Assembly (NCBI RefSeq): GCF_029784135.1
Contig: NC_073746.1
Coordinates: forward strand, 78,577,704-78,641,703
Source of the DNA: Toxorhynchites rutilus septentrionalis
Taxonomy: Eukaryota > Arthropoda > Insecta > Diptera > Culicidae
Direction of reading: 5' to 3'
DNA length: 64,000 nt
In this document: positions 22,230 to 38,754 of the stretch, piece by piece
Position numbering within the stretch: the stretch's first letter is position 1
Layout: every line of letters begins with the position of its first letter
Notes under the pieces: generated by a model
Told to the model about the DNA's origin: nothing
Database searches by the model: none
What the model saw: the letters and a program-made list of their open reading frames with translations, nothing else
Translations under genes and position numbers: made by a program

Positions 22230-22790
22230 CAATAAAAACATTGTATATTACATACGTCAGATTAATTGACGAATACTGTAGTATTGTATGGTCCCCCAAC
22301 ATAACTTCACACGAAGACAGAATTGAATCTGTACAAAAACAATTTCTATTATTTGCACAGCGCAAACTAGGCTGGTCTTCATATCATCTCCCTCCATATG
22401 AAGCACGTTGCATGCTAATCTATATGAAAAGCTTAAAAGAACGTCAGAACTCTGCCATGATTCTATTTATTATTGACATCATATCACAACGAGTGGACTC
22501 AAAAGAAGTATTAGGAAACCAAAATTTTTACGCACCGATTAGGCACCTGAGAAATCCTAACATTTTCTACATAAACTACCGAAGAACGAATTATGCCAAA
22601 TATAGTCCTGTTAATCGCATGGTGAGCCTCTGTAACGAACACATTGAAATAATTGATGTAACCATGTCAATGTCAAGGCTTAAAGACTATCTGAATAGAA
22701 TAAGATATAGTTAAATTTCACTGCAATATTTGGGCAGCATATTTAGTCTACGCTGGTTTGACGAAATAAATAAATAAAAAAAAAAATATT
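22230..22790 (+). pseudogene. Jockey-like LINE 3' end (ORF2 C-terminus and tail)
   Basis: A 157-codon frame (22241-22714) contains IDEYCSIVWSPN, RIESVQKQFLLFAQRKLGW and LPPYEARCMLIYMKSL, the segment after the RT domain in Jockey/CR1-type LINEs. It then has FYAPIRHLRN and RRTNYAKYSPVNRM near the C-terminus. The stop at 22714 is followed by about 70 bases of 3' UTR ending GACGAAATAAATAAATAAAA with an A-rich tail. The RT catalytic core is absent, as expected for a 5'-truncated LINE. The last 157 codons are uninterrupted, so the insertion is not very old. Confidence 0.8.
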
Positions 22791-23298
22791 TTGATTATGT
22801 AACATGTTAAAATCCTCTTTTGAATTAAACGGATAAATTATCCAGCCAGCTCGCTTTACTTTTATTATTTTTAAGTAAGTAGTTTTAAGTAGTATTAAGA
22901 ATGTATCGGTCTACAATTTTGATTGACGAGAATAAATAAATAAATATAAGGAAGTGAAGAATTGATCATTGTATTTCATTCGCGAAATCAACCAGAATAA
23001 CAGTTATTACACGATCTGGTCTCTCATTTTGACTGAGCGATCACACAGTTTTCGCATTTTTGAATGCACGAATCAAAATCTGTTGACAGCAAGGTTCGTA
23101 GACGCTGTCTGAAAATAGGTACCTTGCTGGTGGTATCGATTCTGAAGATGTCGCGGTGTCGCAAAAAGATTTCCAAAGAATATTTTGAAACTTTAGGACA
23201 ATACCCAAAGCGTTACATTTTTTTTTTAATTCGAAAAATTCATGGAACGTTAGCTTAGCTACCAATAAGTAACAAGCATATAACTCATGAACATTTCA
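22791..23298. other. unclassified; second short LINE-tail-like end
   Basis: GACGAGAATAAATAAATAAA near 22927 resembles the LINE 3' end just upstream, so a small second tail may be present. Otherwise nothing is recognised. Confidence 0.4.
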
Positions 23299-23665
23299 TC
23301 TTGAGCTTGAACTTGGGTAGACTGTACAATTCGTAGTTGCTCTCCGTGATTGAACCAACCAAATTGCACAAAGAACACACAGAATGACGCTTGGTACTAG
23401 CAAATCATTTTCGTTGTGCAATTTTCTGTGATTCGAGCTTTAAATGGTCAATAACGACGCCGGCCACGTCGTTACAGTCACCAGGGGAAGGGAAGGAATG
23501 TTAGTATGGTATTCGCCGCCCGAAGGCCAGAAGGGTCGCCTCTATAGCGTGGTTCCCTAGCGTTTATCATGGAGGGGATAGTTGTTAGTGGGAATGGTTA
23601 ACACAAATCAGGATTCACTGCGGTAAGTGATGTGATTCTAAAAACGTCAACTCTCAACTATTCGG
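23299..23665 (-). repeat. 3' tail of the (CAAGCT)n LINE family
   Basis: Same family as 16634-17000 and 58693-59049, sharing GGGTAGACTGTACAATTCGT and CGCCCGAAGGCCAGAAGGGT. The tail lies at the left, so the element is on the minus strand. No coding sequence accompanies it. Confidence 0.75.
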
Positions 23666-23760
23666 CAGAATGAGATTTGATTAAAATATATATTCATATC
23701 GGACCGATCATGCATTTCGTTATTCATCGTTCGTAGTACATAGATATTTTTCCTGACATG

Positions 23761-23995
23761 AGGAGCTTGAGCTTGAGCTTGAACCAGGAATCACTGAGGT
23801 TAAAGCCCACTTAACGAAACGAAAATTTGAAAACCAAATGCATTTCATAACGACTGAAGATATTGGAGGGTAGCCTGAGAAGGTCTTCTCTGTTCGACGG
23901 AGTAAAAACTCGAAGATCGAATGCATTTTAAGATTGAATATATTGAAGGGTGACCTGATAAGGTCTCCTCAGACTCGGATCGGATTTAATATTTG
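23761..23995 (-). repeat. second (CAAGCT)n-ended fragment with an internal direct repeat
   Basis: GAGCTTGAGCTTGAGCTTG at about 23764-23782 is followed by sequence with two similar blocks: TATTGGAGGGTAGCCTGAGA and TATTGAAGGGTGACCTGATA, about 75-85 bases apart. Related text lies near 17020-17200. Probably another LINE-tail subfamily. Confidence 0.5.
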
Positions 23996-25194
23996 TGCCT
24001 AGTCGCACGTCATGCTTTTCCATTGTTATACACGGAGATCACGAAAGTTTTCCGAATTGGGATTCTAGCATCCTGAAACTAGACTTGCAATTTATATCTG
24101 AACCTCGAAAACGAAAATTTGATACCTGCAATTTGGATTTGTCATAAAAACGAACGATTTATAATATAATCAAACGGGCAATTATCAACGAAATCATTAT
24201 TCTTGTAGGAAGGATGAGAATGACATAATTGAAGGGAAAGCAACGTCAATTCTACATTAAAAAAAAAATAAGAAAAGGATCGATCCATACAGGCAGAACT
24301 CACTGAAATTCAAGGTGAACTACTACTTTGACTACAAATATTTACAAATTACTACAAACATTACTATTATACTTTCGTAAACAGATCCCAACAAAAACAT
24401 GGGTGAGCAAAAGAAACAAAATAAAGTAAGTTAATTCATACTTTTTTCTCGACCTCCGTAACCTCCTCTTGGCCGAAACGCATACTACATTGAACATTCT
24501 TGCATGGAAATATGATGGCCACACGCGCATACACATCAACGTCAACGTCTAGCTAGATTTGAAAGAAAAATAATCGACATTATGTTGACGTCGACGCGCT
24601 CTTTACCACGAAGACAATTTTAGAAATATCAAAACCTCTAAACTCTATAATGTCATTTAGATTGAATGCAACTCCGCGCGAAAATGCGTCTGCACAAATC
24701 ACACGCAACTGCGAGAAGTATACAATTACACAGAACTGTGCCGGCGTGGCTACACCGCCCACTCCCCTCGTCATGACCCAAATCGTCTGCCACGAACAAA
24801 CAAAATTGGCGATCTAACGTACAAATCTACACCTAGGCGGCGCTGCGGTGAAAATCATCACTTTCATTTAAATTTTGCCATGTGAGCTTATGGAAGGTTT
24901 GTAGTTCTTTCCACAAATTACAATGTTATAATCATAAAAGAATATTTGATTGCGATGAGTTTGTAAGAAATTTAATTCTGCGCAATTTTATATATAACAT
25001 GTTATTTATTTACCTCTTTCAGTAGTGAAAACTATAAAAATGTTGACAATGGTTGAATTAAAGAAGGAAATTCGAGAGTACAATCAAACATAAGTAGAAA
25101 AATGCACGATTCCTGCATGTGAGAACTACCTTGGAAAGCCCGGAAGTAAAATATACGTGATTTGTTTTTTGAGTTTCAGGTTACATTAGCATCA
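23996..25194. other. no recognisable gene
   Basis: AT-rich sequence without coding motif or transposon terminus that I can support. Confidence 0.45.
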
Positions 25195-26305
25195 TTTTCT
25201 TAGTTCAAAAACAGGAAGTGGGTTATATCTATGGTATAACCGCAAGGGTGACGTAGGACTATCGTTGATTTAGAGATCATTTGTTTGAAGTTGAATCTGA
25301 ATTAATTCTGAATGAATGAATATTTGGGGGACTTCGAAAACGAGAGCGTTACGTTGGAGGCACAAGGTTTTATGCATACAATATTAGATACGGAAATATC
25401 CTACTGATGGGGAAGAATAATCTTCAGAAGCTATCCTGTTTAGCGATTGATTGAAAAATCACAAAACTAAATGTATTTGGTCACAGTGTTACATGGATAG
25501 AAAACATTAAAATAAACTTTTTCACATGAATGTAATTTTAAATTCCCAGAGGAACTGGCAGATTATTTTCAGTAACGATTAGATATTTCCACATTTTCCT
25601 CGATACAGGAAGCCCACCAGTGGTTAATGCTAACTCGATGATTATCTGTTAATAGCACTTGATTGAAACATATTTGGTCACAGTGTTACATGGATAGAAA
25701 ACATTCAAATAAACTCTTTCACATGAATGTATTTTTAAATTACCAGAGGAACTGGCAGATTATTTTCCGGATCTTTCTCGATACTGAATGGCATCCAAAC
25801 GGAAAGAATTCCGCGCGTGTATGTGTGTGTGTGTGTGTGTAGCGGCTGCTTCGAGATCTTCCCGGGGAACCATTTATGGCATCACTCTCCTCCTGATGGA
25901 TTCCCTTCTGGCCTAAGGTGCACAAACAGGCTCTTGGTGACACCGTTCATCCGCGCTTTTATGATAAACGAAGAGCTTCACCACAACAGCGACAACATGC
26001 TCCAATCGCTGTTCAATTTGAACTGAGTGGATTTCCGAGCGGCGCTCGCTTATATACCGATTGGTGATTTCAATAGCCTGTTTTGAAAGCAATTTTAAGA
26101 CTATTGAAACAAGTTTTTGGATCAGAAAGTAACAAGTATAGAACGCGTAGACATTTTATCTTTCGAATGAAGTGTTTATCATACCATTTCGTTCAGTTGT
26201 TTAGGAGCTATTAACGTTCAAAATCTCGGTCTCCGGCGTAACGCTTTCGTTTTCGAAACTTTGATTTTACACCCCGGTATAGAAATGAAAGACGTAGTCC
26301 TACGT
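25195..26305. repeat. dispersed repeat family, copy 1, with 200-bp internal units
   Basis: The stretch from AACAGGAAGTGGGTTATATC to GACGTAGTCCTACGT recurs at 61131-62947. TTCGAAAACGAGAGCGTTAC near 25337 and the complement of GTAACGCTTTCGTTTTCGAA near 26235 give imperfect inverted ends, with GACGTAGGACTA-type motifs outside them. A unit of about 198 bases starting near ATTTGGTCACAGTGTTACAT occurs twice (about 25479 and 25674). A (GT)n tract lies at 25820-25841. No transposase motif. A core-promoter-like motif on the minus strand is listed separately. Class unknown. Confidence 0.7.
26021..26056 (-). promoter_or_regulatory. TATA/initiator-like core promoter in the repeat
   Basis: On the minus strand TATATAAG (26056-26049) is followed, 32 bases after its first T, by the A of TCAGTT. 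This spacing and the TCAGT string match an arthropod TATA plus initiator pair. The same arrangement and spacing recur at 62659-62694. No transcription evidence exists here; the downstream frame is short. Confidence 0.4.
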
Positions 26306-27197
26306 GAAAACAAAATCCAGATGTCTCACCGATCGTTTACGTTTTGCGTTAGATCGCCAATAGCCTGCCTCCATCTGTCAGCTATCGCATTAACAAATTA
26401 TGGTCTCCGATCCAATCCTCTCACAAAAACTCGACTGTACGACTACCGACGAAAAGAAACAAACCACCCTGCTCGCCCGGAGCAGACGAGTCCGCAATGC
26501 ACCAATACAATCCCATGCATGTTGCCCATCCGATCGCGCACAGCCGCATTCACCGTCATCACAGTCTTATACTGACTGACACTTTCTCTCTCTCACACAA
26601 CACCGAGAGACTCGAAGCGAAGTGCATTTTGGACAGCATTCGGAACGGTTATAGAAATAGCAAATTGTTAATTGTACTTAGCTGGGATGTTAATATTTTT
26701 CTATATAGCTTGGTCATCTTGATGGCAAAATTAGTGGTGAGTGAATTCCTTCCTTAACACCACTGCTGTAAAAAAAAAACATGCACCAAAATGCAGACCA
26801 CCACGCACACACACATAACCACGGTATAAGAAAGTAAGAAAAACGACGCCATAATCGAGTTAAATAACCGAAAAACTGAACAACTGCATTTGAAGCATTT
26901 TGTTTTTCATTATAACTCTATTAGCACAACGGAACCAATAAGCATTTTCACGATAATTTGCACCAACAAACTATTCCTACCAGCGAGTTGAGCCTAAATA
27001 GGTTAAATTCGCTAAACGACGAAGAAAAAAAATAAAATGCGGAGCAAAAAAAAACTCATCCGCATCCGACGACTGTTCGATCAAGACTCTGTATAGGTTA
27101 ATCTTCGAAAACGGTTTTTTGTTTTACTCTAACTTTAATATTAATTATTCTAAATCAAAACTGTCCTCACACGCCTTGTAGAGCTTATTAATACCAA
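26306..27197. other. no recognisable gene
   Basis: Frames of 60-105 codons overlap here without motifs. I see no repeat structure. Confidence 0.45.
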
Positions 27198-27199
27198 TA

Positions 27200-27615
27200 C
27201 AGGGAAACTTCGATATAACGTACCCTCGATATAACGTCACTCGATATAACGTACACATATTCAAAGTGTAGAGGAAAAAAAATTCCAATATTTTTTTTCT
27301 GATAGAAGAAAGAATTATCTGTATTGTGATGCTAAAACAAGTTTTGTACCTTCAATCAATCCCGAAATACAGTTGGTTTTGTAATTCCGGATTCTAAATG
27401 AATCATGCTTTAATCAACAGTACGAAGGGAAACATCATGAGAAAGGCTGGCTTCGTTTTCTGATTGAAGTTATTCTTTGAGTTTACTAAAACAGCAACAC
27501 AATTATGTATTATAGACTACGTTTGTGAGTACTTTATTATGCTTCGATATAACGTACAATTCGATACAACGTACAATTTTGAAAGTGAAATGTACGTTAT
27601 ATCGAAGTTTACCTG
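27200..27615. mobile_element. pogo/Tigger-like MITE
   Basis: Left end CAGGGAAACTTCGATATAAC and right end, read inward, CAGGTAAACTTCGATATAAC are near-perfect inverted termini. TA flanks both sides (27198-27199 and 27616-27617). CAG-starting termini and TA duplication fit pogo/Tigger-type elements. Extra GATATAACGTAC copies near 27225-27250 and 27545-27570 lie just inside the ends. The 416-bp element has no transposase. Confidence 0.75.
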
Positions 27616-27754
27616 TATTTTGCGATGCAGAATTCGTCATGATTTCAATTTCAATTTACTCAAATACAAAATAATAACATAGCTTTGAAAATCACATATT
27701 ATATAGAGTGAAATTTGATCTTTCAAATTCCATCAAAAAACATTTTTTATGTTT

Positions 27755-28170
27755 GCCCCAGAAAGAATGACAAACAAATAGAAAGAGCGTATTTTTTTGG
27801 GAAGAAATATCAATAACTTGGAGTGAAGTAGAGATATTGACAACTTCTGCATCACAAAATGTTTGTATTAGTATGTTCTAAAAGTCTTTCGAAGACAGTT
27901 TGTATGCATAATTTCAAATATAAAAGTTAGAGCAAAAACAGTTTTTTTAAAGGTGACCCGCAACCTAGAAAAAAGCGCGTGTCTCAATTTACTGGGGCTA
28001 CAAAATTATCGAACTATGTTTACCTCTATCTATAAAGATAAGAAATATTTCATCGAAAATTTTATTCACCCTATTTAAAAAAAAAATGAGCACTCTATCA
28101 TATGTAACAACTTTGTCCAAGACAGTTTTTGTCTAGAGAATAACTGTCGAGCTCTAAATGCCACTTAATT
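27755..28170. repeat. copy of the 8690-9165 repeat, opposite orientation
   Basis: Shares CCCCAGAAAGAATGACAA, GCATCACAAAATG-like and ACTGTCGAGCTCTAAATG-like blocks with 8690-9170 read in reverse. No coding motif. Confidence 0.65.
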
Positions 28171-28528
28171 TCAATTTCCACTTAAATGCATCCCCATTGT
28201 GCAATGGCGTCAGTTTGATGAATGATTTTCCTCAGCTAAGATCCTCTAATTATACTGAAGATAAAAAAAAAACTACTAAAAATATTGCTAATTGCCAATT
28301 GCATATCATGGAACAGTTACATTCCAATAGAATTAGAGGGAACTCATGTAAGTAATGGGTCATAGAAGCCCACCAAATCATGTTCTATTTGTTCAAAAAT
28401 TTTAAATTTCTTCATTGTGCCGCTATATGAAATCTGGACACTTTTGCTCAAAAATTATGGACACATTTTGTCAGCTGCATTTATATGAGAGAAATAAGTT
28501 ACTGATTTTTGTAAAGTTTACTATTTCA
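28171..28528. other. no recognisable gene
   Basis: Spacer between a dispersed repeat and a minus-strand Helitron; no motif seen. Confidence 0.45.
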
Positions 28529-29392
<864 letters not shown>

Positions 29393-29396
29393 TATA

Positions 29397-33369
<3,973 letters not shown>

Positions 33370-33371
33370 TA

Positions 33372-33868
33372 CCGTTCTGAATCATATTTCGGACACTTTG
33401 TTCTAATACCTTGTAATGCTCAATGCACTGATGATATAACTATCAAATTAATATCACAATTGGTTCGTTAGAGTAATCCCTTGGTTTCACTATCATTTCC
33501 CATGAGAACTACATTTGAATTATAACATAGTCGGCAGAAATCTAACAACACTACTCATTATGGTTTGTGTTTGACGTTTCCTTAGCGTGAGCACGTAGAA
33601 TTAATCCGTTCATAAATATTTAAATTTCTTCCATGCTTCATCAGTTCTCATAATCGTTTACTGTAATTTTTTAAATAATTGTAATTTTTTAAATAACAGT
33701 AAATTGTTTGAAGTTTACTGTAATTGTTTCGCAGTTGACTATAAAATATAATCAAGTGTAATGTAATTTTCGTCCAAAAAATTACAAAATAAAGTGTCCG
33801 AAATTTGAATTCAATCTGTCCGAAGTTTGATTCTTATTCGCTTCATTCGAAAAGCATTTTATTCGATG
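33372..33868. mobile_element. TA-flanked MITE, second copy, right end missing
   Basis: TA (33370-33371) is followed by CCGTTCTGAATCATATTTCG, as at 5010. Most of the interior matches 5010-5470 closely, ending at GCATTTTATTCGATGATT. The match then stops, so the right terminus is lost. A short A/T direct repeat (about 33667-33700) is inserted relative to copy 1. The next 140 bases lead to the mariner element. Confidence 0.75.
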
Positions 33869-34008
33869 ATTGTTGCTTATGCAACGAAGAGAGAGTCGTT
33901 TCCGAAATTTTTCAATCAAGTTTATTTGTACTTTGTGTTAAAATTTCCTATAAGAAATTTTACAATTTAGAATTTGGTTTAATAATTTTATGTTTGACTT
34001 ACGTTGTA

Positions 34009-35280
34009 TTAGGCTGTCAAAAAAGTCCTGCGGTATATTTTTGGAATTTTCATTTGTTCATAAAATTATCATCTGTTTTGAGTCAAATATGCGCCGTTTT
34101 GTTCGATGACTTGTTTCCAACGAGATGCCAACTTCATAATACCCCTGTTATAGAAGCTCGCTTCCTTATTGGCAAAAAACTCGGATAGCCAATTTTCACA
34201 GGCCTTTTTTTGTGGCTAACTTCTGACTATCTAGCTCGTTCGCCATGGACAAAAACAGGTGGTAGTCACTTGGTGCAAGGTCCGGACTATGCGGCGGATG
34301 CAAAAGAACCTCCCATCCGAGCTCCCGGAGCTTCTGGCGCGTCACCAAAGAAGTGTGTGGCCTGGCGTTGTCCTGATGGAAGACAATGCGGCCTCTGTTT
34401 ATCAAAGATGGCCTCTTCTTCATGAGTGCTACCTTCAAGCGGTCCAGTTGTTGGCAGTACAGGTCCGAATTGAGCGTTTGGCCATAGGGAAGCAGCTCAT
34501 AATAGATTATTCCTTGACAATCCCACCAAACACACAGCAGAACCTTCCTGGCCGTTAATGAGGGCTTGGCCACCGTCTGAGCCGCTTCAGCGGGCTTCGA
34601 TTACGACCATTTGCGCTTCACGTTGTCGTAAGTGACTCACTTTCATCGCCAGTCACCATCCGCTTCAGAAACGGGTCGATTTTGTTGCGATTCAGCAGCG
34701 ATTCACATGCGGCGATACGGTCAAAGTTGTTTTCTTGCGTCAACGTGTGTGGCACCCATACATCGAGCTTCTTTGTGAATCCAAGCTTCTTCAAATGGTT
34801 AATAACGGTTTGATGACTTATCCCCAGCTCTTGGCCGATGCTACGGCTGCTACTATGCCGGTCTTTCTCGGCTAAATCAGCGATTTTGTCGCAATTTTCG
34901 ACGACAGGCCTTCCGGAGCGTGGCGCATCTTCGACGACCTCTACACCAGAACGAAAACGTTGAAACCATCGTTGTGCGGTGGAAATGGAAACTGCATCGG
35001 GTCCATAAACTGCACAAATTTTATTGGCAGTTTGAGATACATTTTTGCCTTTGTAGTACTGTAAAATATGTCGGATTTTCTCTTCATTTTGCTCCATATT
35101 TGCGACACTATAACTCACGAACGACTTAACCAAACAAAACACTGCAAAGGACTATTTTATAGCGCGCAAAAATACCTTTCCAACAAGCTATAGTATTACT
35201 CGATACAATGAATACAACTAGAACTACGCGCTTACAACGACACCTCGCGGAAATACCACAGGACTTTTTTGACAGCCTAA
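34009..35280 (-). mobile_element. mariner element (DD34D)
   Basis: Left end TTAGGCTGTCAAAAAAGTCC and right end, read inward, TTAGGCTGTCAAAAAAGTCC match exactly over these 20 bases and continue into TG(C/T)GGTAT. TA flanks both ends (34007-34008 and 35281-35282). The 1272-bp length is typical of mariner. The transposase on the minus strand has a frame shift and a stop. The last 100 bases are also present in the inverted duplicate at 38130-38231. Confidence 0.9.
34196..35142 (-). pseudogene. mariner transposase, frame shift plus stop
   Basis: The likely start is the Met of MEQNEEKIRHILQYYKGKN near 35097. The N-terminal half has the two helix-turn-helix motifs (SISTAQRWFQRFRSG; GISHQTVINHLKKLGF) and reaches the first catalytic Asp in MVTGDE. 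Just after it, near 34640, one base of a Lys codon is missing and the next Trp codon reads TGA; a further TAA follows near 34605. The other frame resumes with VAKPSLTARKVLLCVWWD, HQDNARPHTS and PPHSPDLAPSDYHLF. Counting between the second and third catalytic Asp gives 34 residues (DD34D). Only a few lesions separate this copy from an open frame, but it is not functional as it stands. Confidence 0.9.
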
Positions 35281-35799
35281 TATAATTCTTTCGTCGTTTA
35301 GCCTGGAGTAAATGATCCAATCTATCAAAATGTTAATTTTCGAAAAACCCTAAATCCAAAATTTAAGTTTAGCAATTGGTTATTCATTTTCTCAATTATG
35401 AGTAGGAATTTACCGTGAATAAAGAGTAACAATTCACAATGTGACGGCGTTGGTACAATGTACTTAATCTAACTGCTACATGCTAGAATAATAAATTTAT
35501 TATACATCCAATGCAAGTTCTAGCTATTTATATTCGACTCACGACTTAGGCAGCAGTTCGTAGTGCAATTCGACCAATTTGGTCGTGGCGACGGCGGAGT
35601 TTCCATTTTTTCCATTTTTCTAAAATCCGCGGATACGCCCGCTTCCACACACGATCAAAACAAAACTACGAGTCCGATTCGGCTGAATTTTTAATTTTGA
35701 CAGTAGCCGTTTACGATAATGTACCACACAATAAGTAATCTCTCTTGCGATGCTGACACCATCGGGCGATGAGGCTAAGTACTTATCGGACCGCCCTCG
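35281..35799 (-). mobile_element. second mariner-like fragment, internally deleted
   Basis: On the minus strand the end at 35799 reads CGAGGGCGGTCCGATAAGTA with TA outside (35800-35801). About 200 bases in, ATGGAAAAAATGGAAAC could be a transposase start, but the frame leaves transposase-like sequence at once. The rest, up to the other mariner, has no transposase motif. The same block occurs inverted at 37612-38131. I call it mariner-like from the terminus and layout only. Confidence 0.5.
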
Positions 35800-37069
35800 T
35801 ATATTAGTGTACACTTCTCTGAGATCATTTACTCTCTACAATCGATCCGGCTTTTTAAATTGTCTTTGAATGAGATCGTCAACAAGCATAATTTCACAAA
35901 CAAACAAAAACGGTAGAAATATATTTTTGTAGGTTTTTTTGTTAAAATTTAAGAAAAGAAAAAGAAAAAAACTATTCTATTTTCTGATGAACTTTCGAAC
36001 TTATCGAACTTAGCTTTATCCTTACGTTTTTAACGATGATATTTTTGATGAACGATTCATTTATAACCTTTTTCTATCAATGTAGTTGCTTAAGTTTTCG
36101 TATTTTTCAACAAAATTTAGACAATTTCTCAAACGTTATTTACAGAAAATATTTGTATTGGAGCTTCCGCTTTTGAGTTTTATCGATTTATAAAAAATGT
36201 GGAAAAAAAAGGTTGTAAGAAAAACCAAGTCTTTCATTTTTCAACAATTAGATCCATTTCAGAAATGATCATTTCTTTCAATCGGTTTTTAGTTTATAAA
36301 CTGCTTCTTTTTTTAGTGTAATACTTGAATTATTATTAATTTTTAAGAAAATTTAGATGAGTCACTCATAGAACATATCTCTGTACAATAATATATCTTC
36401 ATATCGATTTGAAAAAAAAAACACAACAAAAGTTTCTCCTTATCCAGAAAGCTGTCTAGACTAATTCTGGAGATAGATTCAAAGATATTCGATTTGCTAA
36501 TATATTTACAGTGACCCCTTACCGGTGGCGCGGGGGGGGGTATTTATCAAAACAATCATTTACTGTTTGCGCATTATAAAATTGGTTCTGAAAATAGTGC
36601 ATAATCATGAAAAAAATCGGTTCTAACGTAAAACAAAAGTTTATTGTATGTATTAGTTTGAAATGTTAATGGAAATCGCTTTTAAACTTATTTTTATTGA
36701 ATTTTCATGAATATTCTTTTTCATATATAGAGGGGCTTGTTGGTCACATAAATTAATTGGTCACATAAAACATTGAAAAACACAACCAGGGCTCTGCATA
36801 TTCATAGTCAACTGAGGATAGTCAGCTGATTATCTGACTGACTATATCCGTATTCAGTTAGTAATGACTTTTGGCTTTTTCATGCAGTTTCTCCGCCTAA
36901 ACGACTAAACAGTCAGTCGAGCGTTTAGTCGCTATCTCCCACTACCGACTCGACTATATCATTTCATTCTTCCCAGTCAAATTGTCCTCATTGCATTTTG
37001 AAGTGACTTCCCCCAAAACGAATTCGTTCCTCTCTTTCTCTCTCCCATGTACGTGTGCATTAGGGTGCT
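35800..37069. other. no recognisable gene
   Basis: AT-rich sequence without coding motif. Near 36810-36960 short GTCAG/GACTA strings recur (e.g. AGTCAGCTG, GACTGACTATA), giving a low-complexity patch. Confidence 0.45.
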
Positions 37070-38231
<1,162 letters not shown>

Positions 38232-38328
38232 TCGTTAAAATTTGAGTTTTTTAAAAACAAAAAAAAAAAATCACCGGAAATTAGAGTTTTCAAAAAAAAA
38301 ATTTTGGTACCAATGTCTTAGAATTGCA

Positions 38329-38370
<42 letters not shown>
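38232..38370. repeat. duplicate of 37262-37360 followed by (TA)n
   Basis: GTCGTTAAAATTTGAG to GAATTGCATG repeats the block before the long TA tract. (TA)n then runs from 38331 to 38370 and directly borders the LTR retrotransposon. Confidence 0.85.
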
Positions 38371-38375
<5 letters not shown>

Positions 38376-38376
<1 letters not shown>

Positions 38377-38754
38377 TGCCGTGACTTAACTCGCGGTTTA
38401 AAAAAAACTTTTATTTAATTTCTAATTACCCTTTTTATTCGTTTATAACACTTTACATTCGGTTCATAAACCTTTATGCCCGTATTCAACTCGGCTACGC
38501 TCAAGACTAAATTCTATAGTCGTATTACAAGGCTTAAATAGACTACATCTGCTGATCTCATTATTTCCGTCGGTGGTTCGAACCTGATCGAACCTTTGTT
38601 CGCGTCGTTCGATTGATTTCCGCGGCGTCGGCAAATGTTGGTTTACACGCGCGGTGTAACTTTGACGCCTCTGTCTGTTGCTATGGGTCTCGGCTGGGCT
38701 TTTGCTGACGTCTTGACTTCTGGGACGCCTTGGTCGGTCGGTTGTGGTGTAACG
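38376..38754 (-). repeat. 3' LTR of the errantivirus-type element
   Basis: Runs from ATGCCGTGACTTAACTCGCG to GGTTGTGGTGTAACG on the plus strand. It appears identical to 54391-54769 along its whole length. The last part of the env frame (38643-38754) lies inside it. End positions could be off by 1-3 bases. Confidence 0.93.

Noticed and set aside
25740..26026. Histone H2B-like pseudogene in the dispersed repeat (minus strand)
   Set aside because: A few residues and the TATA-initiator layout recall histone genes, but no continuous alignment over the histone fold could be seen.
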